From an uncultured Oscillospiraceae bacterium (GTDB lineage Bacteria; Bacillota; Clostridia; Oscillospirales; Ruminococcaceae), in NCBI GenBank assembly GCA_934457235.1, contig CAKSHT010000036.1:1-16311 (forward strand): a stretch of 16,311 bases of DNA. Reading direction: 5' to 3'. The notes under the pieces were generated by a model. It was given only the letters and a program-made list of their open reading frames with translations. It was not told where the DNA came from and searched no databases. Below are positions 1-8,264 of this stretch, piece after piece (positions within the stretch are counted from its first letter, which is position 1; each line of letters starts with the position of its first letter). Made by a program: the position numbers and the translations under genes.

Positions 1-426
1 GAACGAACCGATGGTGGAATCATTGTGATCCACGCCGTCCAGCTCCGGGCTTACCCAGTAGTACTGGGTTGAAGTGCTCACATTGCCGTCGTCGTCAGTG
101 GAGGAAACCTCGCGCTGCTGCCTGTTGAAAGAGAAGCTGCCAGTTTCGTTAGTGACCTCCAGCTTCATTACGTTCTCCTGCTCCTTGTCCGTTATCACGA
201 TCTTCTCGCTTTCAGAGCTTGTGGAGCTGGAAGAAGACGAACTGCTGTCGGAAGACGAGTTGTCGGAGGACGAGCTTTCGGAGGTGCCCGCCTCTCCGGT
301 GCCTGCGCCGGAGATATTATTGTCAGACGATCCTGTCATCAACAGCGCGAGCATAACGCCGCCGAGAACCAGCAGCACAGCCGCCGCGATGATAACAGTC
401 CTGGTCGTTTTAGAAAGCTTTGCCAT
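1..426 (-). CDS. Membrane-anchored serine-rich protein, probable DUF4340 family, 3' end outside window
   Basis: The first 142 residues are present; the C-terminal part is cut by the left window edge. The ATG at 426 follows the stop codon of the GldG-family gene with no intervening base, so the two are almost certainly co-translated. The protein opens with a short basic segment (MAKLSKTTRT), then one hydrophobic helix at about residues 11-30, then a serine/aspartate-rich linker (about 47-73), then the start of a folded domain with a VTNETGSFSF segment. This suggests a membrane anchor with an extracytoplasmic domain on a flexible stalk. In Clostridia the gene after ATPase, permease and GldG is commonly a DUF4340 protein, and the layout here fits. 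The family call rests mainly on this context because the diagnostic region is missing. Its biochemical role is unknown. Confidence 0.65.
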   Translation of the reverse strand, partial: MAKLSKTTRTVIIAAAVLLVLGGVMLALLMTGSSDNNISGAGTGEAGTSESSSSDNSSSDSSSSSSSSTSSESEKIVITDKEQENVMKLEVTNETGSFSFNRQQREVSSTDDDGNVSTSTQYYWVSPELDGVDHNDSTIGSF

Positions 427-2139
427 TTATCTGTGCCTCCTGCGCACCCAGATAACTATACCCAGAACGATAACGATGACCGGAATAACGATGCACAGAA
501 TTACCGCGAGCACATCAGCATTGCCCTGGTTCATATCAAATCCCACGTTGGAGAAGGACTTTGTTGTGATAGTCACGCCGGCGGTCTTGCCGGAGATATA
601 GTTGAACATGTTGACCAGGAGATCCTGGTTGTTTGAGTTGGAATAGCTTACATCGGGGAACAGCTCAGAGCCGAAAGCGACAACGCGGGTTATCGCCTGT
701 GTGGTGCTGTGGGTCTTGTAAGCGCAGATAGCGTCGTTGAATACGCCGGACTCTGCGGAAGAAACGTCGAACTCGCTGTCGGACAGCGTGCTCATCGGAC
801 GGAGGTACGCTCCGTCGTAGGTCTTTACGAGCACCTTCTGCTCAACGCCGCTCTTGGAATTGCTCTCGCCCCAGATCTGTACTACCGGGCGGACATAAGC
901 GTCATATGTGAACAGCGAATTACCGTAAACGTCGCCTGCATAGTCGGTATCCTGTACATCAAGCACCTGTGCGATCGCCATATTGCCGTAGGTGTAGTCG
1001 GCATTGGTCTGCATAACATAGCTGTCGCCGATACCGATTCCCCATTCAGACAGGAACGCGGAAAGGTTTACAAGCGCGGAGCTGTCGTCGGAGGTCTTGT
1101 TATAGTAAGCCTGACCGTTGGAGAAGTAAACGAGGTTCTTGCCGAAAGCGCCGCCGTTATCCAGGAACTTCGCCAGCTTGTCAAGGTTCTCGTTATCGTA
1201 GTCCATAGACGGCGCGAACATGACGATGTAGTCAATGCCGCTGTCTATCTCAGAAACAGACTGGAGGTTGATGTTCTCAACATCGTAGCCATTCTTGCTG
1301 AGCAGGTTGGAAAGCGTGCTGCTGTCGCTCTCTCCGAAGCCCTCGGTAAACGCAACGCGCACCGGGTCAGTATTGGTGACATACAGCATAGCAGAGATAG
1401 CCGCCTGCTCAATATTGCTTCCGTCAACGACTCTGGAAGCATAGGAGCTGTTCACATACTGCTCGACGTACTGGTCAATATACGTTTCGGGATAGCCGTA
1501 CTGTGACAGCTGATCTCTGAACGCGCTGCATGAGAAGTAGCTTCCCGGTGTGATTATACGGTGTCTTCCGGTATCCGCAGCCTCGACAACGATGTAGTTT
1601 GCCGAAAGCGTTTCACCGCTGAACCTGGATGTGAAATCCGGGTTCTGGTCTATCTGGAGATACTGAACATGGAACTTGGCATTGCGCATTTCCATCTTCT
1701 TCAGCAGCTCGTTTACGCTCTTGTAATAGGTGCCGCCGCCCTCAAAATCCGTTTCGGAATTCATGACGGAAACAGTCACATCCATTGTCAGCTTGTCGAG
1801 ATAGTTCTCGGTAGCCTCGTCGAGGGTATAGATACCGCTGTCGGAGAGATCCGCCGTGGTGTCTATCCTGTCGGATATCATGCTGACGATAACGTTCAGC
1901 ACAACGACCGCCGCGATGAACAGCACTGTGAATACCACAGCCATTGTTCCGTGCTTGAAGTTGCGCTTGTTTATCCTGAACTTTCTTGCCGCAGGATTTC
2001 CGTTGCGTATCTCAGCAGGCTTCTTTGCGGGCTTTTCTGATTTTCCGGACTTTTCTTCCGCAGGGGCTTCAGCAGCCGGAGCGGCGGTTTCTGCGGAGTT
2101 TTCAAGCTCCTGGTTCTTTTCTTCGTTGATATCGCTCAT
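427..2139 (-). CDS. GldG-family ABC transporter auxiliary protein
   Basis: The protein has 570 residues. An Ala/Glu/Lys-rich cytoplasmic N-terminus (1-50) leads into a basic patch and a first transmembrane helix (about 65-88). A large extracytoplasmic region follows (about 90-540), then a second transmembrane helix near the C-terminus (about 544-565) ending in RRRHR. This two-helix layout around a large soluble domain is that of GldG / ABC-transporter auxiliary proteins, which in Bacteroidetes work with GldA and GldF. The substrate in Firmicutes is not established, and no gliding function is implied here. The start is supported by a GGGGGAG Shine-Dalgarno upstream of the ATG, 16 bases after the permease stop. 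The stop codon directly abuts the start of the next gene. Confidence 0.85.
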   Translation of the reverse strand: MSDINEEKNQELENSAETAAPAAEAPAEEKSGKSEKPAKKPAEIRNGNPAARKFRINKRNFKHGTMAVVFTVLFIAAVVVLNVIVSMISDRIDTTADLSDSGIYTLDEATENYLDKLTMDVTVSVMNSETDFEGGGTYYKSVNELLKKMEMRNAKFHVQYLQIDQNPDFTSRFSGETLSANYIVVEAADTGRHRIITPGSYFSCSAFRDQLSQYGYPETYIDQYVEQYVNSSYASRVVDGSNIEQAAISAMLYVTNTDPVRVAFTEGFGESDSSTLSNLLSKNGYDVENINLQSVSEIDSGIDYIVMFAPSMDYDNENLDKLAKFLDNGGAFGKNLVYFSNGQAYYNKTSDDSSALVNLSAFLSEWGIGIGDSYVMQTNADYTYGNMAIAQVLDVQDTDYAGDVYGNSLFTYDAYVRPVVQIWGESNSKSGVEQKVLVKTYDGAYLRPMSTLSDSEFDVSSAESGVFNDAICAYKTHSTTQAITRVVAFGSELFPDVSYSNSNNQDLLVNMFNYISGKTAGVTITTKSFSNVGFDMNQGNADVLAVILCIVIPVIVIVLGIVIWVRRRHR

Positions 2140-2155
2140 ATCTGCTCCCCCTTTC

Positions 2156-2881
2156 TCAGCTCCAGCGACGGCGCTCTATAACACGCATCGTCAGGAAGTT
2201 GAATATAACTATCAGACTAAGGAAGAACAGAATATTCTTCAGACTGAAAATGCCGTAGGTGAATTCCTGGTACTTGTACAGCACGGAAAGCGCATTGATG
2301 ATGTTCTTGAGGAACGGCACCGTAACAAAGTTCGAAATGATATCGAACAGGCACAGCAGGATATTCACGCCGATGCTGCCGATAGCCGCGATCATCTGGT
2401 TCTCAGTAAGGCTGGAGATGAAGATACCGGCGGAAATGAACACGCTTCCCATCAGCACTATTCCGACGAAATTGCCGAAAAATCCTGCCCAGTTGAACAC
2501 TGCTCCGCTGCCGGAATTATTCACCGCAGCCGCCAGACCCAGCGCATAGATGAGCATTATCGCAGCGCCGATCAGGAAAATGAAGAACGCCGCCAGGAAC
2601 TTTCCTGCGACCAGACCGAAAAGGCTGACCGGGGAAGTAAGCGTAAGCTGGTCGGTTTTCTGGCGCTTGTCGTCCGCCATAGTTCTCATGGTGAGTATCG
2701 GAATAAGTATCATCATGATGAAGAACATCCACAGGAACACCGCCGACATATCCGCGGAGGACGCCGAAAGGCAGGTCATCCACAGAAACAGCCCGGAGAA
2801 CCCGTAGAACACCGCAAGATAAACGTAACCCAGCGGCGATGTGAAGTAGGAAGCGAACTCACGCTTCATTATAGCTGTCAT
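2156..2881 (-). CDS. ABC-2 type transporter permease (GldF-like)
   Basis: This is a 241-residue integral membrane protein with about six hydrophobic segments (around 18-38, 48-65, 92-115, 128-155, 160-185, 213-232). A short cytoplasmic N-terminus carries MKREFASYFTSPLGY, typical of the ABC-2 permease coupling region. The stretch MRTMADDKRQKTDQL (about 65-79) between the second and third helices matches the conserved cytoplasmic loop of GldF-like permeases. The start ATG overlaps the ATPase stop as ATGA (2878-2881), indicating translational coupling and a stable ATPase-permease pair. Family length is about 240 residues, so the gene appears complete. The substrate cannot be read from the sequence. 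Confidence 0.88.
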   Translation of the reverse strand: MTAIMKREFASYFTSPLGYVYLAVFYGFSGLFLWMTCLSASSADMSAVFLWMFFIMMILIPILTMRTMADDKRQKTDQLTLTSPVSLFGLVAGKFLAAFFIFLIGAAIMLIYALGLAAAVNNSGSGAVFNWAGFFGNFVGIVLMGSVFISAGIFISSLTENQMIAAIGSIGVNILLCLFDIISNFVTVPFLKNIINALSVLYKYQEFTYGIFSLKNILFFLSLIVIFNFLTMRVIERRRWS

Positions 2882-3846
2882 TTGCGCGCACCTCCGTTGT
2901 CAGTATTGCCGTAAAAATCACCGGTGGTGAGCTTGAGGAATATCTCCTCCAGCGTCAGCTCGCTGCTTCTCATCAGCAGTATCGGGTAATTTCTCGCCGC
3001 CATACGCTTGAACACCTCGCGGCGGATATCGCAGCCCTCCACGGCATTCAGCTCGTACTCGCCTATCGTGTTATCAATAGTGCGGTTGAGGTGGACTTCC
3101 TGCATTTCAGGTATCTGCTCCAGGAGCGCCTTGACTTCCTTCGTCGGGCCCTCTATCTGTACGGTCAGCTTGTGGTCTGCGGAGAGGTTGTGCGAAAGGT
3201 GCTCGGTGGTGTCGTTAGCCACCAGCCTGCCCTTGTCGATAACGACGATCTTGTCGCATACTGCCTGCACCTCGGACAGAATGTGCGAGGACAGGATAAC
3301 CGTGTGGTTTCTGCCAAGCTTCTTGATAAGCGTGCGTATCTCGATTATCTGCTTCGGGTCAAGTCCGACCGTCGGCTCGTCAAGAATGAGCACCTTAGGA
3401 TTTCCGACCAGCGCCTGCGCCAGTCCGACGCGCTGCTTGTAGCCCTTTGAAAGGTTGCGGATAACGCGTCTGGAAACGTCGGTTATCTTAACCAGGCTGC
3501 AAATCTCGTTGAGGTGAGATTTACGCGGGAGCTTGCACTTCTTGAGGTCGTACACGAAATTCAGATATTCCATTACCGTCATATCCAGATAGAGCGGCGG
3601 TAACTCCGGCAGATAGCCGATGTCCTTCTTTGCGCGCACCGGATCCTCCAGGATATCGACGCCGTTGATGAGCGCCTGACCTCCCGATGACGAAAGATAG
3701 CCGGTCAGCATGTTCATTGTCGTGGATTTGCCCGCGCCGTTCGGTCCGAGGAAGCCGAGTATCTCGCTCTCCCCGGCAGTAAAGCTTATACCGTCCACTG
3801 CGAGCTTGCTGCCGTAGCTTTTGCTCAGGTTTTTTACTTCGATCAT
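2878..3846 (-). CDS. ABC transporter ATP-binding protein (GldA-like)
   Basis: This 322-residue nucleotide-binding subunit has all expected motifs: Walker A GPNGAGKST (34-42), signature LSKGYKQR (132-139), Walker B VLILDEP (152-158), D-loop GLDP (161-164) and switch histidine H188 in SSHILSE. The C-terminal about 100 residues form the extension seen in CcmA/GldA-like ATPases paired with ABC-2 permeases. It should energise the permease encoded next. The start is supported by AAAGGAC (3859-3853) six bases before the ATG. It is the first gene of its operon and has its own promoter about 95 bases upstream. A small CGGGC/GCCCG hairpin (3864-3879) lies just before the ribosome-binding site. Confidence 0.93.
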   Translation of the reverse strand: MIEVKNLSKSYGSKLAVDGISFTAGESEILGFLGPNGAGKSTTMNMLTGYLSSSGGQALINGVDILEDPVRAKKDIGYLPELPPLYLDMTVMEYLNFVYDLKKCKLPRKSHLNEICSLVKITDVSRRVIRNLSKGYKQRVGLAQALVGNPKVLILDEPTVGLDPKQIIEIRTLIKKLGRNHTVILSSHILSEVQAVCDKIVVIDKGRLVANDTTEHLSHNLSADHKLTVQIEGPTKEVKALLEQIPEMQEVHLNRTIDNTIGEYELNAVEGCDIRREVFKRMAARNYPILLMRSSELTLEEIFLKLTTGDFYGNTDNGGARK

Positions 3847-3863
3847 AGGTATGTCCTTTGTAT

Positions 3864-3879
3864 CGGGCGTTAGTGCCCG
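3864..3879 (-). promoter_or_regulatory. Small hairpin next to the ABC ATPase ribosome-binding site
   Basis: CGGGC and GCCCG form a perfect 5-bp stem around a 6-base loop in the 5' untranslated region. It ends four bases before the AAAGGAC Shine-Dalgarno. It could modulate ribosome loading, but a stem this short could also be chance. Confidence 0.3.
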
Positions 3880-3939
3880 TAATTATTTTTCGGCATATAT
3901 CACGGAGCATATCCGGAATATACACTCGTACATAATCAG

Positions 3940-3969
3940 ATTATCACACTAAAGTGACGATAGTGTGAA
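3940..3969 (-). promoter_or_regulatory. Promoter of the ABC transporter operon
   Basis: Read on the minus strand, TTCACA (3969-3964) is separated by 18 bases from GATAAT (3945-3940), each one mismatch from the sigma-A consensus. The -10 is preceded by TGT, giving an extended -10. It lies in the 146-base gap between gltX and the ATPase gene, about 95 bases before the ATPase start. This supports the ABC genes as a separate transcription unit. Confidence 0.6.
3944..3968. promoter_or_regulatory. Perfect 8-bp inverted repeat over the ABC promoter, candidate operator
   Basis: TCACACTA (3944-3951) and TAGTGTGA (3961-3968) are exact reverse complements with 9 bases between them. The two arms overlap the -10 and -35 hexamers of the predicted promoter, the classic place for a dimeric repressor to block RNA polymerase. 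No U-run follows on either strand, so it is a poor terminator. No regulator gene is adjacent, so the binding protein is unknown. Confidence 0.45.
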
Positions 3970-3992
3970 TTAACTATGAATAAAGCGTAAAA

Positions 3993-5441
3993 TCAGCCGA
4001 TTTCAGCAGTCAGCTTCTCAACAGCCTTCTTCATGCGGTCGAGGGTATCCTGCTTGCCGAGTATCTTCGCAAGCTCCACACCTCCGCCGGGAGTTACTGC
4101 CTTTCCGCTGAGCGCAACGCGCAGCGGGAAGAGGTACAGACCGTTCTTTACGCCGTCTGCTTCTATCTGCCTGAAGAGCGCGTCATGAATGTTCTCGGCT
4201 GTGAAATCCTCAACGCCCTCGATGACCGGAATGAGCTTTCTGAGCGCTTCCAGAGAAGTCTGGGGAGTTGTTTTCATCTTCTTGCTGACGTACATGTCTA
4301 TGGAGTACTCCGGCATTGCGTCTATGAAGTCAACGCGCTCCGGAATATCGTTGAATACCTCAGTCCTGGGCTGTAAGCCTGCGCAGAGAAGCGGCAGGTC
4401 AATATCGGTGCGCTTGCATGTCTGACGTATCCACGGCTCAGCGTACTCAACGAACTTGTCGAGCGGGAGATTGCGGATATACACTGCGTTGATGGCGGTC
4501 AGCTTCAGCGGATCGAATATCGCCGGTGACTTGGAGATACCGGACAGATCGAACGCCTCGATCATCTCATCCAGTGTGAATATCTCCTGCTCGCCCTTGG
4601 GCGCCCACCCCAGCAGCAGAATGTAGTTCAGAATGGCTTCGGTAAGGTATCCCTTTGCGCGGAAATCCTCGAAGGAAGCGTCGCCGTCACGCTTGGAGAG
4701 CTTGTGCGTAGCGTCGCGCATGATGTGCTCAACATGAATGTATATCGGCGGCTCCCAGCCGAATGCAGCGTAAAGCAGATTGTACTTCGGCGCGGAGGAA
4801 AGGTACTCGTTACCTCTTACGACATGCGTGATGCCCATTGTATGGTCATCAACGACGTTAGCGAAGTTGTAGGTAGGCATTCCGTCGGATTTCAGCAGCA
4901 CCTGGTCGTCCAGGTCGATATTCTCAACGGTGATGTCGCCGTATATCTCGTCGTGGAACGTGGTAGTTCCGTCGTTCGGTATCTTCTGGCGGATTACGCA
5001 GGATTCGCCGGCGTCGTGGCGCTTCTTCGCCTCGGCGGGGTCAAGGTCGCGGCAGGGGCAGCGGTGCGCGGAGGCAAGACCGTTTGCGGTGTCCTCGCTG
5101 CTGTCCTCGTTCTTTCCGCAGAAGCAGTAGTATGCGTGTCCGGTTTCCACCAGCTTCTCGGCGTATTCCTTGAACATGCCCATTCTCTCGCTCTGTACAT
5201 ACGGACCGCAGGGACCGCCGATGTCCGGGCCCTCGTCCCAGTTAAGTCCGCAGGTCTTGAGCGTCCTGTAGATAACGTCGGTAGCGCCCTCAACGTAGCG
5301 TCCCTGGTCGGTATCCTCAATACGCAGGATAAACTTGCCCTTGTTCTTTCTCGCAATAAGATAGGTATACAGCGCCGTGCGCAGATTGCCTATGTGCATG
5401 TACCCAGTGGGGCTGGGTGCAAATCTTGTCCTGACTTCCAT
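3993..5441 (-). CDS. gltX: Glutamyl-tRNA synthetase
   Basis: This cytoplasmic class I synthetase charges tRNA-Glu with glutamate. Its 482 residues are close to the usual bacterial length. The N-terminal APSPTGYMHIGNLRTALY (8-25) holds the HIGH-type signature, and HKLSKRDGD (246-254) is the KMSKS equivalent. Four cysteines in a C106xC108...C128xC130 arrangement resemble the zinc-binding insert of many GluRS enzymes. The C-terminal anticodon-binding region is intact. AAAGGAC nine bases before the ATG supports the start. It lies 47 bases after ribF and is probably the last gene of the rimP-nusA operon. No convincing intrinsic terminator was seen in the 146 bases after it. Whether it charges only tRNA-Glu or also tRNA-Gln cannot be decided from the sequence. 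Confidence 0.97.
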   Translation of the reverse strand: MEVRTRFAPSPTGYMHIGNLRTALYTYLIARKNKGKFILRIEDTDQGRYVEGATDVIYRTLKTCGLNWDEGPDIGGPCGPYVQSERMGMFKEYAEKLVETGHAYYCFCGKNEDSSEDTANGLASAHRCPCRDLDPAEAKKRHDAGESCVIRQKIPNDGTTTFHDEIYGDITVENIDLDDQVLLKSDGMPTYNFANVVDDHTMGITHVVRGNEYLSSAPKYNLLYAAFGWEPPIYIHVEHIMRDATHKLSKRDGDASFEDFRAKGYLTEAILNYILLLGWAPKGEQEIFTLDEMIEAFDLSGISKSPAIFDPLKLTAINAVYIRNLPLDKFVEYAEPWIRQTCKRTDIDLPLLCAGLQPRTEVFNDIPERVDFIDAMPEYSIDMYVSKKMKTTPQTSLEALRKLIPVIEGVEDFTAENIHDALFRQIEADGVKNGLYLFPLRVALSGKAVTPGGGVELAKILGKQDTLDRMKKAVEKLTAEIG

Positions 5442-5488
5442 TTGTCATTGTCCTTTCGTATATTACGCTTAATAGCGGTTATTGCATT

Positions 5489-6385
5489 TCAGCGCAGCGC
5501 ATTTTCCTTGTCCCTGGCTATCTGCTGTTTAAGCTCGTCAAGTCCCGAAAACTTCACCTCCGGGCGAATGAACCGCACCAGAGCCACTGCGATGTTCTTT
5601 CCGTAAAGGTCGCCGCTGTAGCCTATGATGTGCGTTTCCATGACCGCACCGGTGCCGTCGCGGCGTGTTACCGTAGGCTTCACGCCGATGTTCGTCACAC
5701 CGTGGTACTGCTTTCCGTCCACCTCGACATAGCTCTTGTACACGCCGTATCTCGGTATTATGTTGGTATCCGGAATTATCTGGTTTATCGTCGGGAAGCT
5801 TATCGTACGCCCGATCTCGTTGCCCCTCACTACCGGGAGCCTGTACCACAGCTCGTAGCCGAGCAGCCTGTTCGCCTGCTCGATCTCGCCCTTGCGGATA
5901 TGCTCTCGGATACGCGTGGAACTGATGATCTGTCCGTCCAGGCAGACGTCCTGAACGACCTCGGCGCGCATTCCGTACTTTGCGCCGATCTCCGCCAGAC
6001 GCTCCGGCGTACCGCTTCCGCCCCTGCCGAACCGGAAGTTCCTGCCGCAGCAGGCGAAGCCTGCATTCAGCCGGTCGATGAGTATTTTCTTCACGAACTC
6101 CTCGTCAGTCAGAGTGCATACCTCCGCGAAATCCGGCGCATAGATGTACTGTACGCCGAGCTTCTCCATCAGCTCGCACTTGTTCTCAAACGAGATTATG
6201 TCCTCCGGACCGCGGAACTTCGGCAGCGTGGTGTCGCAGTTGAACGTGAACACCGCCGGTTTCAGCCCCGGCTGCGCCATTGCCGCGCCTATTACGCCAA
6301 CGTGCCCCAGATGAAGCCCGTCAAAATAGCCCAGCGCAACTGCGGTCTTTTCCGCAGCCTTTCCGCTGTTAGTTATGTCGATCAA
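5489..6385 (-). CDS. ribF: Bifunctional riboflavin kinase / FAD synthetase
   Basis: It converts riboflavin to FMN and then FAD. The 298-residue protein has the N-terminal nucleotidyltransferase signature GYFDGLHLGH (19-28), GRNFRFGRGGSGTP (114-127) and ISSTRIREHI (154-163). The C-terminal flavokinase domain follows, with GRTISFPTIN (192-201), TNIGVKPTV and ETHI. Length and domain order are normal. The start codon is TTG: an in-frame TAA lies immediately upstream, no ATG or GTG is available before the essential GYFDG motif, and GGTGA sits five bases before the TTG. The gene lies 35 bases after truB, the common truB-ribF pairing. No FMN riboswitch was seen upstream, so it appears to be expressed as a housekeeping member of the operon. 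Confidence 0.95.
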   Translation of the reverse strand: MIDITNSGKAAEKTAVALGYFDGLHLGHVGVIGAAMAQPGLKPAVFTFNCDTTLPKFRGPEDIISFENKCELMEKLGVQYIYAPDFAEVCTLTDEEFVKKILIDRLNAGFACCGRNFRFGRGGSGTPERLAEIGAKYGMRAEVVQDVCLDGQIISSTRIREHIRKGEIEQANRLLGYELWYRLPVVRGNEIGRTISFPTINQIIPDTNIIPRYGVYKSYVEVDGKQYHGVTNIGVKPTVTRRDGTGAVMETHIIGYSGDLYGKNIAVALVRFIRPEVKFSGLDELKQQIARDKENALR

Positions 6386-6420
6386 TTATTTCACCATCTT
6401 CACCGGATAAACCGGCATTC

Positions 6421-7305
6421 TCACTCGCCCCGGAACTGCTTCACCGGGACAAGCTCACCATCAGAATTTATGCGCCCCACTCCGAGGAACGCTCCCCCGG
6501 CGGTGACGCGGCTGAGTACGTCAGTTTCGGTGCGCTTCATCAGCCTGTCGGCGTCCAGGCGCACTCCGTTGAGGTACATTCTCTGCTGCACCTCGTCCAG
6601 CGGTATTTCCGGCAGAGCCGCGAAAACGTTTTCCACCGGGAGCAGCCAGCGCTCCAGCTGCTCCTTGTCCGCCGAGCGTATGTCCTCCAGCTCGTGGCAC
6701 TCAGCCAGATTAAAACCGCAGCTCCTTGTCCTGCACAGACTTGTCATTACCGCGCCGGTGCCCAGACTCTCGCCGATATCGTTTATCAGCGTGCGGATAT
6801 ACGTGCCGCCGGAGCAGTCAACATCTATAACGCCGTCGGTGCCGTCGAAGCTGACAAGCTCCAGACGGAAAATAGTCGCCTGGCGCGGCTTGCGCTCGAC
6901 CTCTATTCCCCTGCGCGCCAGGTCACAGAGCTTCTGCCCGTTGACTTTCAGCGCTGAGTACATCGGCGGTATCTGCATGATGTTGCCCCGGAAATCCTCC
7001 AGGGCGAATTCCATTTCCGCTTCTGAAATCCCGTTCTCACAGCGGGAGCGCAGCTTCCCCCAGATATCCTGGGTGTCGGAAACGAACCCCAACCGGAACC
7101 CGGCGCGATAGCTCTTGCTGTCATCCGGAACCAGATCGACCGCCTTGGTAGCGCCTCCTACGAATACCGGAAGCACTCCGGTCGCCATCGGGTCGAGCGT
7201 TCCGCCGTGCCCTATTTTCTTAGTGCCGAAGCACCTCCGCATGGAAGCCACCACGTCGAATGAAGTGAACTCCTGCGGCTTGTTTACGCAGATTATTCCC
7301 GTCAT
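6421..7305 (-). CDS. truB: tRNA pseudouridine(55) synthase
   Basis: It isomerises U55 in the T-loop of tRNAs to pseudouridine and also acts as a tRNA folding chaperone. The 294 residues start MTGIICVNKPQEFTSFDVV, as in typical TruB. HGGTLDPMATGVLPV (33-47) contains the catalytic aspartate D38. YRAGFRLG and the GTYIRTL stretch are further conserved TruB segments. The C-terminal PUA-like region is present. The ATG overlaps the nrnA stop as ATGA (7302-7305) and has no strong ribosome-binding site of its own, so translational coupling to nrnA is likely. Confidence 0.97.
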   Translation of the reverse strand: MTGIICVNKPQEFTSFDVVASMRRCFGTKKIGHGGTLDPMATGVLPVFVGGATKAVDLVPDDSKSYRAGFRLGFVSDTQDIWGKLRSRCENGISEAEMEFALEDFRGNIMQIPPMYSALKVNGQKLCDLARRGIEVERKPRQATIFRLELVSFDGTDGVIDVDCSGGTYIRTLINDIGESLGTGAVMTSLCRTRSCGFNLAECHELEDIRSADKEQLERWLLPVENVFAALPEIPLDEVQQRMYLNGVRLDADRLMKRTETDVLSRVTAGGAFLGVGRINSDGELVPVKQFRGE

Positions 7306-8264
7306 GTGGCGTTACCCAGAGCCTTTGCGCACGCCCAGACGATCTTCTTTTCAGCATCCTCCAGGGAGGTTTCGAACGCGCAGCCGGCAGCTCTCGCGTG
7401 CCCGCCGCCTCCGAACTGCTGAGCGATCGCGGAAACGTCCGCATTTTCGCTGGAGCGCAGCGATACCTTGTAAAATCCGGGATTCTTCTCCTTGATGCAG
7501 ATACCGATATCCACGCCCTCTATCTGTCGCGGGATAGCGGAAAGCGCGCCCACGTCCTCGCTGTCGATACCATCTATGGAGTCTATCAGCGACTGAGTTA
7601 CATCGATGACGGCTATTCTGCCGCTGGAGTAATAGCGTATCTTGCTGATCGCAAGCTGCTCTAGTTTCAGTCTGCCCTGGCTCTTCATATCAAACATCGC
7701 GTAATTTATCGGTACGATATCCGCGCCGAGCTTCATAAGCTCCGCCGCGTAGACATGCGTCTGCGGAGAGGTATTGCTGTACTTGAAGCAGCCGCTGTCC
7801 GTCGCGATTCCGGTGTAGAGGCAGTCGGCGATGCTGCTGGTTATTTTCACGTCCTTCATGGAGTACAGCAGTTCGAACATTAGTTCAGCGGCAGCCGCAT
7901 ATTCCGGCGCCAGAAGCAGACGCTCGGCGTACTCCGTGTTGCTGACATGGTGGTCAATGCAAAGCGCCGCCTTTTCGCCAAGTTCTCTCATACCATAGAG
8001 CAGTTTGGTATCCGCCACATCGACCGTTACGATGGTCTGCGGTTCGAACTCCTGCTGCTTTATCTCGCGGAACATATAGTTGAATTTTCCGGGAATAGGA
8101 TCCGGGCACACTGCCTTTGCCTTTTTTCCGAGCTGCTGCAGCGCTCCGCACAGGGCGAAGCCGCAGCCCAGCGTATCTCCGTCGGGGCTGCCGTGCATAA
8201 GGATAACGAAGCAGTCGTTTTCCCGCAGGAAATTCGCGGCTTCGTTAAGGTCAATTCTCCTCAT
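7302..8264 (-). CDS. nrnA: DHH-family oligoribonuclease / pAp phosphatase (NrnA)
   Basis: The family degrades 2-5 nt RNA and dephosphorylates 3'-phosphoadenosine 5'-phosphate. The 320-residue form chosen here has the metal-binding DHH-phosphoesterase motifs: H24, D28 and D30 in MHGSPDGDT, D82 in VDVAD, and DHH at 104-106. The DHHA1 glycine motif GGGGHARAAG lies near the C-terminus. The open frame extends 27 codons upstream, but the start at 8264 is preferred: AGGAGG (8276-8271) lies six bases before it, and the protein then begins MRRIDLNEAANFL as family members do. It overlaps rbfA by 14 bases and truB by 4. The rbfA-nrnA-truB order is common in Firmicutes. Confidence 0.93.
   Translation of the reverse strand: MRRIDLNEAANFLRENDCFVILMHGSPDGDTLGCGFALCGALQQLGKKAKAVCPDPIPGKFNYMFREIKQQEFEPQTIVTVDVADTKLLYGMRELGEKAALCIDHHVSNTEYAERLLLAPEYAAAAELMFELLYSMKDVKITSSIADCLYTGIATDSGCFKYSNTSPQTHVYAAELMKLGADIVPINYAMFDMKSQGRLKLEQLAISKIRYYSSGRIAVIDVTQSLIDSIDGIDSEDVGALSAIPRQIEGVDIGICIKEKNPGFYKVSLRSSENADVSAIAQQFGGGGHARAAGCAFETSLEDAEKKIVWACAKALGNAT

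Noticed and set aside
709..1506. Plus-strand open frame opposite the GldG-family gene
   Set aside because: No ribosome-binding site or domain was recognised; the minus-strand gene has a clear membrane topology and operon context.
6386..6420. FMN riboswitch upstream of ribF
   Set aside because: The gap is only 35 bases and holds none of the conserved RFN element.
5630..7111. A long plus-strand open frame (493 codons) across ribF and truB
   Set aside because: It lies opposite two clear genes with full catalytic motifs, is rich in Arg, Leu, Ser and His without a recognisable domain, and is a by-product of codon bias in GC-rich genes.
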